Position numbers and translations under genes: made by a program
The notes under the pieces: model-generated
The model's database searches: none
Told to the model about the DNA's origin: nothing
What the model saw: the letters and a program-made list of their open reading frames with translations, nothing else
Shown here: positions 11,509 to 21,945 of the stretch, piece by piece
Layout of the letters: every line of letters starts with the position of its first letter
Position numbering within the stretch: the stretch's first letter is position 1
Assembly: GCF_004193775.1 (NCBI RefSeq)
Contig: NC_041003.1
Span: 23,366,685 to 23,430,684, forward strand
Direction: 5' to 3'
Length of the DNA: 64,000 nucleotides
Source of the DNA: Glycine soja
Taxonomy: Eukaryota; Streptophyta; Magnoliopsida; Fabales; Fabaceae

Positions 11509-12696
11509 GAAGTTTGTATTGTCGCTCAGATCTTGACTAGTTATAACTTTTTGAAAAAAATGAGTTTATCCCACGTTTTTACTCCAAAAATCAGTGCGAA
11601 TCAAGTCACTCCCACATTTTATCTCTAGCATGCATTGTATGTTGGTCTCGTCCTTTGTCACGGGAAGCCGGAAGGTCCATATCACCTTCTTAATTGTACA
11701 CATGGGGCACTGTGCCCCCAAATGCGCAAGTAAGAAGAGATAATTTTCCGGGCTCTCGTGTCCGTAAAATGCATTCATATCATGCATCGCATAAGCATCT
11801 CTTCATAACATCATAATGAACATGTCGTTCCTGCATTTGTCCGTTATCATATTCCAGCCTCACATTTTGCATGAGTCATGGCATCATCATGCATATGCGT
11901 TCAACAAACTTTTTGATCTGCAAAATTGCATACCATTTGTTTTCATGTTTACTCATCCTTGTGTTTTCCTCTACAAAAACAAAAAAGGGGAAGCGTGAAA
12001 CTTCACACTACATTCTTAGTTGCATGTGTTAGGCACCATGAGCCAACCATGTTGGGATCATAAACCCATTTCTAAAAAAAAAAAAAACACACAACAACAA
12101 AACAAAATAATTGAACATGGTACCTAATGCATGGTTAACTAGGAAATGGTGTTTCTTCGGGCATCTCAATTTCATAATTACATTTTCCATGCATAGCTTA
12201 AAGTATGCCCGAGTCATTCATCCCTATGAGATGTTGTTGAAGTATTGGCGATCAGAATTGCCATTCCTTGGATTATAGGGTTGAACCAAGCTCATGCTTT
12301 TATAAAAAGGTTCATCAAGTCATGTTGAAATATGGAAGTAAACGTCTTGCAAAATTAGGGCAAAAGATGAATCGAGTCACATCACTGCTTCGTCTACTGC
12401 CAAACATATTTAGGATTGTTAATGTCCTTGTTACTTCCAGTTTCACCTTGACAAAGATGTCATGGACCATGTTGAAAATCTAAATTGATTCAACCCCATA
12501 TCCTGCGTAAAAATTCGCAATACTTCAACTGTACATCATTCGCATACATCCATGCTTTTCATTGGTTGCATTGCTCATTGCATTCTTTCCTTGAAAAATA
12601 AAATAAAATAAAATAAAATGAACTTAATCATTGTTATAAAAAAAAAAAAAACATGCTTTACGGCGTCCTCACCGAACTTGTGCTAGAGCTAGAGTA
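11509..12696 (+). other. Ogre-B ORF1-gag spacer with repeated leader module
   Basis: In Ogre-A the matching spacer is only about 235 bp; here it is 1188 bp. The first ~130 bp match Ogre-A. The extra part includes a second diverged copy of the leader hairpin module: CCTTCTTA 11685-11692, TAAGAAG 11731-11737, and an inner perfect inverted repeat GGGGCACTGTGCCCC at 11704-11718. The rest (11840-12690) is AT-rich with A-runs, and I see no gene in it. Confidence 0.6.
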
Positions 12697-14162
12697 ATGG
12701 GTGAAGTAGAGGAGATACAAGAGAAGATGAAGGCCGACATGGAGGCCATTAAAGAGAAAATGGCCACAATGATGGAGGCCATGATGAGCGTGAAGAAGAT
12801 AATGGAAGCCAATGCGGTTGCAATTGCCGCTACCAGCGTTGTTGCTAAGGTGAACCTGATGTCCCCATCCGGCATCAACCAAATGAATCATCCAACCTCA
12901 GATATGGTAGGCAAAGATTTGGGAAGTACGGGCAGCCCCCATAATGTACAAATTCAAAATGAGCACGCCTTCCCGCCATATGGCTTGCCTCTCAACTATA
13001 CGCCACCCAAAGTGGCGTACACTCCCAAAAAGAATGTCAATAACTCCACTCCTATACCCATTGAGAGCCAACAACCCCAAACTGATCATGCACATGTCTC
13101 TTAAACCGTGGGGGGGACACATGAAATTCCCCACCACAATCTAGCCGACTTCGAGCCTTGCCTCGGATATGCCACGGAAGGGCAAGCAGTTGGTGGTATA
13201 CCCCTACAAAACCCTTTGGAAGGCCCTCAGTATCACCCACAACTACACCTCTTGCATTCCACGACAAGTAAAAACCCTCATGCTATGGCAGAAATGGGAA
13301 AGTTGGATCATCTAGAGGAAAGGCTCAGGGCCATTGAAGGAGGTGAAGATTATGTCTTTGCTAACCTAAAAGAGTTGTTCCTAGAACCCAATATCATCAC
13401 CCCTCCCAAGTTCAAGGTGCTGGACCTTGACAAGTACAAGGGGACTACTTGTCCCAAGAACCATCTAAAGATGTATTGTCAGAAGATGGGGGAATACGCA
13501 AAAGATGAGGAATTGCTAATACATTCCTTCCAAGAAAGTCTTACTGGGGTAGCTGTTACCTGGTACACTAACTTGGAATCTTCCTGAGTCCATTCTTGGA
13601 AGGACCTAATGGTTGCCTTTGTTAGGCAGTATCAGTACAATTTTGATATGGTTCCGGATAGGATGCAACTACAAAAAGTGTGCAAAAAGGGGGCACGAAT
13701 CTTTCAAAGAATACGCCCAAAGATGGAGAGACTTGGCAACTCAAGTAGCACCCCCAAAAACAGAGAAAGAGATTATCACAATGATAGTAGACACGTGACC
13801 GGTGTTCTACTATGAAGAGATGGTGGGCTACGCACCCTCAAAGCTTTGCGGATTTGGTCTTCGCCAGTGAAAGGATCGATGTGGGTCCGAAAATAGGCAA
13901 ATTTGATCATCCTACTAGGACGACTGAGAAAACTGGGGCAAATGAAGAGGGTGAGAAAGAGGGAGAAACCCATGCTGTGACTGCCATTCCTATACGGCCA
14001 AGTTTCCCACCAACCCAACAATGTCATTACTCAGCCAATAACAAACCTCCTCCTTACCCACCACCCAGTTATCCACAAAGGCCATCCCTAAATCAACCAC
14101 AAAGTCTGTCTACCGCACTTCCAATGACGAAGACCAGCTTTAGCACAAACCAAAAAAAAAAA

Positions 14163-14195
<33 letters not shown>

Positions 14196-14522
14196 CAACA
14201 AAAAGGAATTTTGCAGCAAAAAGCCTGTAGGGTTCACCCCAAATTCCGTTGTCATATGCTAAACTTGATCCCATATCTACTTGATAATTCAATGGTAGCC
14301 ATAACCCTAGCCAAGGTTCATCAACCTCCATTTCTCCGAGAATACGACTCGAACGCAACGTGTGCTTGTCACGGAGAAGCCCCGGGGCGTTCCATTGAGC
14401 ATTGTAGGGCTCTGAAGCGTAAGGTGCAAGGTCTAATTGATACGGGCTGGCTGAAATTTGAGGAGAATCGCTTGTTGAATCCTAACATTAACAAGCAACA
14501 CCATACATGGGGCAATTCTTGA
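12697..14522 (+). pseudogene. Ogre-B gag (decayed)
   Basis: Homologue of the Ogre-A gag, starting MGEVEEIQEKMKADMEAIKE. Three main pieces are readable: 12697-13104, 13108-13587 (with DLDKYKGTTCPKNHLKMYC and VAVTWYTNLESS) and 13812-14522 (with the Cys/His cluster CACHGEAPGRSIEHC). They are separated by stops (13102, 13585) and a frame change between 13690 and 13810. A simple A-rich/AAT-rich expansion sits at 14151-14192. Gag would form the particle shell; this copy cannot. Confidence 0.8.
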
Positions 14523-15771
14523 AGCTGTTGTTATGACTCATCAGGATTTCCAAGTTTATGCCATAAACCACAGTTACAATGTTAAATGATATAGATAAAA
14601 TGGACATCCTCTCACGAACACATCTCTGCTTATTCAACTTCCACCGGAATGTGAGTGTAAGCCATTGGTCTGTTTGCTCAAGCAACCTGCGCTCCTGAGT
14701 GTTGACTTCCAAGACCGTTCAATCAGAGATTACTCATCTTGCACGTTGGTGGGGGTGCCGTAAAACAACGAGCAAAGTTCAAAACAAATAAGTTTCAAAA
14801 TAAAAAATAAGTTTCAAAATAAAAAATAAAAAGGCATTTGATTGACTGTGTTTTCAAGTAAAAATATAGACGTTCATGTGACCTCATTTTGTCTTTTTAG
14901 AGAGAAGTGAGTTATCAAGAATAGGATGTTGGACAAATGGCCTCTCTTACCTTGAGAAGAAGAGGGGATTGAATTAAGATACGAATATTATTCCCCAATT
15001 AAACTTTCACTCTCTCTTTTCGGATTAACAATGCACATAGGGACAACCCTTCCCTTGTGTTCAAGAATCCTCTACTACAAGAGACCCACGGTCTCTTAAT
15101 CCCTTTTCAGAAATAAGAAGAAGAGAAGAAGAGGTCTCTCGTAAAAGAGGTAGATTGTAAAATGAAGATCAATAAAAAATTCCTTATTGAATAAGCAAGT
15201 GGTTGACCAAGGAATCTTTTTGAGAGGATAAGACATTTCAGTTCAGAAAAACTCTTGATCTTTCGAGAGGATAAAACTGTTTGGGCAATGAAAACTCTCT
15301 TTAAAACATTTGAATGGCCATTCATAAAACATTTGAATAGATATGTCTCTTGGAAATTATTTTCTGAAAATCCCCTCTAGTAATCAATTACAAGACTTAT
15401 GTAATCGATTACAGGTTTTAAAAATTTGAATTAAAACATTTTCAAACTGCTGGTAATCGATTACCAGAGAGCAAATCTCAATTTGAAAGGATAGAATTCC
15501 TTGGTCAAACCTTTTGCTTCTTCAATTTGGAAACTTCTCCCTAAGATTCTAGAGATCAACTTGATCATATATCTTGATTTTCTTGGATTCTTGTCTTGAA
15601 TAAAACTTGGAAGCACTTGATCCTTTGGCATCATCGAAACATCAAAACATCTTGCTTCTACATAGGAGTCATTTGACTTAATCCATCAACTGAAAAAAAT
15701 CCTTCAACTATTTCTCGTCCTTGGAAAATTCTTTTTGCAAAAATCAACTGCTTCTTTCATTCTTCCTCACT
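14523..15771 (+). other. Ogre-B internal region, no recognisable gene
   Basis: Protease and pol are expected here and are not visible in any frame. Two exact copies of the palindrome TAATCGATTA lie near 15402 and 15452, with a variant nearby. The 14930-15700 stretch looks like an unrelated AT-rich repeat fragment, but I could not find its ends. Confidence 0.4.
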
Positions 15772-16019
15772 ACGAGGTCGTGAAAACAAGACAACACTTG
15801 GTACCTCTAAGCCCTACACTGGGGCAACGAAAGGCACCATGCAAAGACCTCAAGCGAACCTAGGGGTAGATTAGAAGTTCTCACCCAATAGGTTCCCTCC
15901 TACAAGGTCATGACGAAAGACAACGATTGGTACCTCAAAGCCTTACACTGGGGAAATGAGGGGCACCGTGCATGAGCCTCAAGTGAACATGGGGGCCGAT
16001 TAAAAGTTCTCACCCATCG
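15772..16019 (+). repeat. Two-copy tandem duplication, ~125 bp unit
   Basis: 15772-15893 and 15897-16019 are diverged direct copies. Each contains GGTACCTC, a CTACACTGGGG- or TTACACTGGGG-type block, and ends near AGTTCTCACCCA. Nothing coding is seen. Confidence 0.6.
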
Positions 16020-16483
16020 ATGTTTTTAACAAAAAAAAAGGGACAAACCCTAGGATTTCAATGGATTGATCAAACATCAAACGACTCCATTGCCGTCACT
16101 CCAAAATGGTCAAGTGACTAAATCAAACAGAACACACACTCTGAGGGAGTTCCCGGAGAGGTTTGCAAAAAAGATAGGATGAGGTTGCATGAATTGTCAC
16201 CTCTTTCAAAAGGACAGTCAATCTGTGTTTTCCAAAAAAAAAAATTAATTAAATCAAAATCAAAATCACAAAATAGGGAAAGAATGTCATGAACATTGTA
16301 CAACTTTCCATTACATTGCATTGTTTCAAATGAAGTCCGCATTTACCAAATTTCACGACAAAGGTTGCATGCATCTGCATCCCTAAAAATCATGTTAACT
16401 GCATAGATTTCCTACATCTAATGTCCAAATCTTGTGGATTTGGGATGACCGGCCCTCTCGATGAGTCGATCCCTTGCTTTCTC

Positions 16484-17085
16484 ATAAGGGTGGACCTTGG
16501 GTACTAGTTACCCTCACCGTTGAGAGGACTACACGTCCTCGCCTTGAGAGGACTACGCGTCCTCACCATCAGAGGACTACATGTCCTCGCCTTGAGAGGG
16601 CTACACGCCCTCACCTTGGGTACTAGTTACCCTCACCGTTGAGAGGACTACACGTCCTCGCCTTGAGAGGACTACACGTCCTCACCATCAGTGGGCTGCA
16701 CGCCCTCACCTCCAGAGGACTACATGTCCTCGCCTTGAGAGGGCTACACGCCCTCACCTTGGGTACTAGTTACCCTCACCGTTGAGAGGACTACACGTCC
16801 TCACCATCAGTGGGCTGCACGCCCTCACCTCCAGAGGACTACATGTCCTCGCCTTGAGAGGGCTACACGCCCTCACCTTGGGTACTAGTTACCCTCACCG
16901 TTGAGAGGACTACACGTCCTCGCCTTGAGAGGACTACACGTCCTCACCAGCAGAGGGCTGCACGCCCTCACCTCCAGAGGACTACACCTCCTCGCCTTGA
17001 GAGGGCTGCATGCCCTCACCTTTAGAGGGCTACGTGTCCTCATTTTCAGTGTGCTCGACATCCACACCTTAAAAGAATTTAAGGT
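16484..17085 (+). repeat. Tandem array of short hairpin units (~24 copies)
   Basis: Units of about 22-26 bp, each with a short inverted repeat around a ~5-nt loop, follow each other without interruption. Stem types are GAGGAC/GTCCTC, GAGGGC/GCCCTC, GGGTA/TACCC (loop CTAGT), GTGTG/CACAC and CCTTAAA/TTTAAGG. A higher-order pattern repeats: the GGGTA unit recurs at 16499, 16618, 16761 and 16880. Position fits the 3' untranslated region of Ogre elements, where variable tandem repeats are known. The systematic two-sided stem changes are treated under findings. Confidence 0.85.
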
Positions 17086-17139
17086 CCTCTGCCCTTAAAT
17101 GCTTAACCGAGACTTGCACTTCCGGTTAAGGGGCCAGTA

Positions 17140-18058
17140 GTTTCCTTTTAACGGTTCCTGGGCCACCCCCTGATATTGGAGGAGGGCCAACTGCGCGAGC
17201 ACAACCAGAGAGGGAGGCTATCACACAGCTACTATGCATACCGGGGCAAGATTTCACCCGTGCCGCTGCAAAGAGACGAGTGCAGATCGTGCGCACCAAC
17301 ATGACCACTCTTACACAGATATAGATAACATTGCTACTTAGCAACATTCTGCCCAGCGACCGCAATGCCAATCTCCCCTTGCAAAAGTATCAGTTGGTCT
17401 GTGTCGTCCCGACATGGGTAAGTATGCATATAGTTCAACTGATTTCTGATACCATCTATTGTTTGCAGGGATCGCACCCAAGAGACACCCAGTGGACCCG
17501 GAAAAGTCCAACAGGGCCCTGGGGTTTCCAGCTCTGGTTACGGGCCTCTATCAGTCCTACACGGTGCTCGTACCCCCCCGACAAGGTCACATCATCATAG
17601 GTAAGTATGCACATCGCTCAACTGATTTCCGATTTCATCTATTGTTTGCAGGGATCGCGCCTGCAAGACACCCAGTGGACCCGAAGAAGTCCAACAGGGT
17701 CTTGGAGTTGTCAAGCTCTAATTACGGGTCTCTGTCAGTTCTACGGAGTACCTGTCACCTCCAGCAAGGGCATCAGGCCCCCTACTAATCGAGCTTTCAT
17801 CAAGAAGTACTGCGCCCCCAGGCAGGCGCAGGGCGAAACACCACAGCAGCATTGGGATGGCCGGTAGCGGGCAATAGACACACCGCCACCACCTCTAGAG
17901 TTAACCTCAGCTCATCCGCAAAAAGGTTAGAGCGTTGCCTACGACACATGGCCGACCAGCAGGCGACCAAATCCAAAGCCAAAGGTAAGCAAAGTACTAG
18001 GTCCGTGACCTACAAGCCATCATGCGTCCAGCTAAAGACGTTAAAGAAGCGCTACTAG
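17140..18058 (+). pseudogene. Fragment of a plant transposon-protein gene (Transposase_32-like)
   Basis: Translated pieces in shifting frames resemble the C-terminal half of the 'putative plant transposon protein' family, common as gag-like ORFs in legume repeats. Around 17330 it reads LLLSNILPSDRNANLPL; at 17468 GIAPKRHPVDPEKSNRALGF; at 17760 RPPTNRAFIKKYCAPRQAQ. About 190 bp (17410-17600 and 17598-17790) are tandemly duplicated, so the second GIAP...HPVDP block is an internal copy. The C-terminus is Lys-rich and stops at 18056-18058. The family name is from memory of similar proteins and needs a profile search. Confidence 0.5.
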
Positions 18059-18182
18059 GAGGCAACCTAGTACCTTTTGAATCTGTGCTTCTTATTTGAT
18101 CACTTTTCATAGTAAGACACACCTAGTTGCTCATGATCCTAGGAATTTAAATAAAACGAGCACAAGCTCGGAAGGTAGTCAT

Positions 18183-18510
18183 ACCTCACAAAATATATAT
18201 ATGTATGTTTAGGTAGAAAGATACCTTAGATATGCATGTATGTAAACAAAAACACACTTCACAAAATATATATATGTATGTTTAGGTAGCAAGATACCTT
18301 AGATATGCATGTATGTAGCAAAAAGATACCTCACAAAATATATATATGTATGTTTAGGTAGCAAGATACCTTGGATATGCATGTATACAGCAAAAATACC
18401 TTACAAAACATATATATGTATGTTTAGGTAGCAAGATACCTTGGATATGCATGTATATAGCAAAAATACCTCGCAAAAATATACACATGTTTAGGTAGCA
18501 AAATACCTCA
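18183..18510 (+). repeat. Tandem repeat, ~70 bp unit, about 4.5 copies
   Basis: The unit contains CACAAAATATATATATGTAT, GTTTAGGTAGCAAGATACCTT and GATATGCATGTAT. The short inverted motif AGGTAGCAAGATACCT recurs in each unit. Nothing coding is seen, and 18061-18182 and 18511-19060 are unremarkable AT-rich sequence. Confidence 0.8.
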
Positions 18511-19067
18511 TGAAAAAAAAAGGGAAAAAAGAAAACAAACAAGAAAAAGAAATAAACAAATGATAATGATAAAAAAAAAAAAGAAGGAGAAAAAAGAAAA
18601 AATAAGTTGTCAAGCTGGAAAACCAACATGCTTTTGAAAAGAGATGACTTCCAACTTTTCTTTGGAAAAATTCACTGATCATAACTAGTTTTTAAAAAAA
18701 ATGTGTATACACCTGAAGGGTGAATGCTGTGAAAATTTTCCCGGACGCCCAAAATGGACTCGGATGAATGCACAAATTGATAAAAGAACATATTTTGGAA
18801 ACGTTGGGTTGACTAAAATAGAGGAAATGAATCTTGAGCCCTAGCATCACATGACCATAAAAATTTGACACTTGAGTGTCCGCATAGGTGCATGCATAAC
18901 CAGTTTTGCATAAAATTTCCAAATCGTCATTTTTGCATTTGTGTCATGGAAATAATGTGGGGCATCCCTTTTTATCCTTGAACCAAACCAAACCCCGACA
19001 TGTATCATGTCTAGCCATTCTACAAGCCTTGAGCCAAAATCCTGACTCACCATAAACCTTACCCTCG

Positions 19068-19320
19068 AAAGCAAAAAAAAAAGAAGGAAAGGAAATTTCC
19101 AATCAAAGAGAAAGCAAAAAAAAAAAAGGAAAGGAAATTCCCAATCAAAGAGAAAGCAAAAAAGGAAGGAAAGGAAATTCCCAATCAAAGAGTGGGAGAA
19201 AGAGAAAAAAGAAAAAGAAAGGAAATTCCCAATCAAAGAGTGGGAGAAAGAAAAAAGAAAAAGAAAGAAAATTCCCAACCAAAGAATGGGAGAAAGTAAA
19301 AAAAGGAAGGAAAGAAAGTT
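19068..19320 (+). repeat. A/G-rich tandem repeat, ~50-57 bp unit, about 5 copies
   Basis: Repeated GGAAATTCCCAATCAAAGAG separated by purine runs such as AAAGAAAAAGAAAGG. The core GGAAATTCCC is a palindrome. The minus-strand Phe-rich open frames over this stretch are an artefact of composition. 19321-19960 shows no gene. Confidence 0.8.
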
Positions 19321-19961
19321 CTTGATCAAAGAAACTAGAAGAAATGTGCAGAAAGGTCTTTTGACCAGACAATATCTGAACAATACAGAATTGTCACCAA
19401 ATGAACAAAAGAAAGAAAAGGAAACCATGACCTAAAGTGGTCTTCTCCCTTTGATTACCAACCAAAATCCTGTGCGTCGGTGACTTGTTCGCCTCGCGCA
19501 AAACCAAAACAGAAAAGGAAAAGCCAACAAAAAATCAAAAGCCAAAAACACACAAAAGCCGAAAAACCCACCAAAAGAACCCATTCCCAAGGGAAGTCCT
19601 ATTGATCCATGATCACGCATGTAATTTTTGATTTGATAGGAAATAATTTGCAAAGTCAAGTCATGACATATCTATGGTTCGGAATTAGGATGAAACACTT
19701 ACCTGTGCGAGATTGATACACTTTGAGTGATTTTCTTCTATTTTTGTCGAACCCAGTGTTTCCTCTAAATGGTCATTTAGAAACGAAATGCTAACATCCA
19801 AAATCTCATTTATGGTTATGAGAAAATTTCATCAGCATACTCTCCTTCCCCGGTAGACGCATTGTTTTTCACTCAAAAAGGCATATGCTGCTCTAATCAG
19901 TTGGAATATTTGTCTCTTTGCTAAAGCATGTTTGCATTTTAGTGGAGAAAACACCGAGACT

Positions 19962-20310
19962 TTTTCAAGTCTCACAAGTTATCCAGAACTACGTAGGTCT
20001 GAGTTCCTCATTGGAGGATACGTAGGAGCAAGAGCCTCGCTTTTGTCGACCACACCGCCTTTTGTTGCCATAACTCAAGAGCTGGTAGCCCGCGGAGACA
20101 CCTTACGGTTATCCGCACCTCGTCATTCAGTGACCCCAAGTGTGATTGATGAGCAGAGGCCAATGTGGTCATCTGGCCTTTTCCGGAGATGTCAGCATTT
20201 TCCGATGGAGACTTTTCAAGTCTCACAAGTTATCAAGAACTACGTAGGTCTGAATTCCTCATTGGAGGATACGTAGGAGCAAGAGCCTTGCTTTTGTCGG
20301 CCGCCCCATA
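19962..20310 (+). repeat. Duplicated TACGTAG block in the Ogre-B 3' region
   Basis: Two copies (about 19962-20055 and 20211-20305) of a ~95-bp block containing CTTTTCAAGTCTCACAAG, AACTACGTAGGTCTGA, TTCCTCATTGGAGGATACG and TAGGAGCAAGAGCC. The same AACTACGTAGGTCTGA ... TACGTAGGAGC module is in every Ogre LTR here (8386, 23716, inverted near 6130 and 43800, diverged at 25600). A hairpin closed by GCGGA/TCCGC lies between the copies, near 20093-20117. Confidence 0.75.
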
Positions 20311-20349
20311 ATCTTTGTCATACTGACCCTGAGGTCATGTGACATGCAC

Positions 20350-21855
20350 CCTTGTATCATCCAGAGGCGGCGGGCCCGATGATACGCGGAGATACCTTAC
20401 GGTTATCCGCACCCTTTTTGTCATCCAGAGGCGGCGGGCCCGATGACAAGCAGAGACCAAGTTTGGTCATTCTGCACCCTTGTATCATCCAGAGGCGGCG
20501 GGCCCGATGATACGCGGAGATACCTTATGGTTATTCGCACCCTTTTGTCATCCAGAGGCGGCGGGCCCGATGACAAGCAGAGACCAAGTTTGGTCATTCT
20601 GCACCCTTGTATCATCCAGAGGCGGCGGGCCCGATGATACGCGGAGACACCTTACGGTTATTCGCACCCTTTTGTCATCCAGAGGCGGCGGGCCCGATGA
20701 CAAGCAGAGACCAAGTTTGGTCATTCTGCACCCTTGTATCATCCAGAGGCGGCGGGCCCGATGATATGCGGAGACACCTTACGGTTATTCGCACCCTTTT
20801 GTCATCCAGAGGCGGCGGGCCCGATGACAAGCAGAGACCAAGTTTGGTCATTCTGCACCCTTGTATCATCCAGAGGCGGCGAGCCCGATGATACGCGGAG
20901 ATACCTTATGGTTATTCGCACCCTTTTGTCATCCAGAGGCGGCGGGCCCGATGACAAGCAGAGACCAAGTTTGGTCATTCTGCACCCTTGTATCATCCAG
21001 AGGCGGCGGGCCCGATGATACGCGGAGATACCTTATGGTTATTCGCACCCTTTTGTCATCCAGAGGCGGCGGGCCCGATGACAAGCAGAGACCAAGTTTG
21101 GTCATTCTGCACCCTTGTATCATCCAGAGGCGGCGGGCCCGATGATACGCGGAGATACCTTATGGTTATTCGCACCCTTTTGTCATCCAGAGGCGGCGGG
21201 CCCGATGACAAGCAGAGACCAAGTTTGGTCATTCTGCACCCTTGTATCATCCAGAGGCGGCGGGCCCGATGATACGCGGAGACACCTTACGGTTATTCGC
21301 ACCCTTTTGTCATCCAGAGGCGGCGGGCCCGATGACAAGCAGAGACCAAGTTTGGTCATTCTGCACCCTTGTATCATCCAGAGGCGGCGGGCCCGATGAT
21401 ACGCGGAGATACCTTATGGTTATTCGCACCCTTTTGTCATCCAGAGGCGGCGGGCCCGATGACAAGCAGAGACCAAGTTTGGTCATTCTGCACCCTTGTA
21501 TCATCCAGAGGCGGCGGGCCTGATGATACGCGGAGATACCTTATGGTTATTCGCACCCTTTTGTCATCCAGAGGCGGCGGGCCCGATGATACGCGGAGAT
21601 ACCTTATGGTTATTCGCACCCTTTTGTCATCCAGAGGCGGCGGGCCCGATGACAAGCAGAGACCAAGTTTGGTCATTCTGCACCCTTGTATCATCCAGAG
21701 GCGGCGGGCCCGATGATACGCGGAGACACCTTACGGTTATTCGCACCCTTTTGTCATCCAGAGGCGGCGGGCCCGATGGCAAGCAGAGACCAAGTTTGGT
21801 CATTCTGCACCCTTGTATCATCCAGAGGCGGCGGGCCCGATGATACGCGGAAATA
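20350..21855 (+). repeat. Satellite-like array, 127-bp dimeric unit, ~12 copies
   Basis: Unit starts fall at 20353, 20480, 20607, 20734, 20861, 20988, 21115, 21242, 21369, 21496, 21686 and 21813. Each unit has two related ~63-bp halves, A and B, and each half contains two hairpins. Half A stems are GTATCATC/GATGATAC, then GCGGA/TCCGC (or TTCGC). Half B stems are TTGTCATC/GATGACAA, then GCAGA/TCTGC. The loop CAGAGGCGGCGGGCCC is common to both. An extra half at 21559-21622 is an A/B recombinant. Copies are almost identical, pointing to recent amplification. Open frames of 64-115 codons here are by-products of the period. Confidence 0.92.
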
Positions 21856-21945
21856 CCCGAGTGGTTATCCGTATAAACATTCTTTTGCTATCTGTAAGAC
21901 AGAACGCTTGATAGCATGCAGAGGCTGACATAGTCTTCTGCACCT

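Noticed and set aside
16484..17085. CRISPR-like appearance (regular palindromic repeats)
   Set aside because: There are no unique spacers, the units vary in sequence while keeping pairing, and all surroundings are plant retrotransposons.
17419..17467. Possible small intron (GTAAG ... TTGCAG)
   Set aside because: The same segment is translated in related proteins and is part of a tandem duplication, so it is more likely coding debris than an intron.
18354..19428. Minus-strand Phe/Leu-rich frames resembling membrane proteins
   Set aside because: They are produced by A/G-rich tandem repeats read on the opposite strand; composition explains the hydrophobicity.
20480..21843. Series of overlapping 64-115-codon open frames on both strands across the 127-bp array
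   Set aside because: They repeat with the 127-bp period, occur on both strands at once, start at non-ATG codons and encode only the hairpin repeats. They are by-products of the array.
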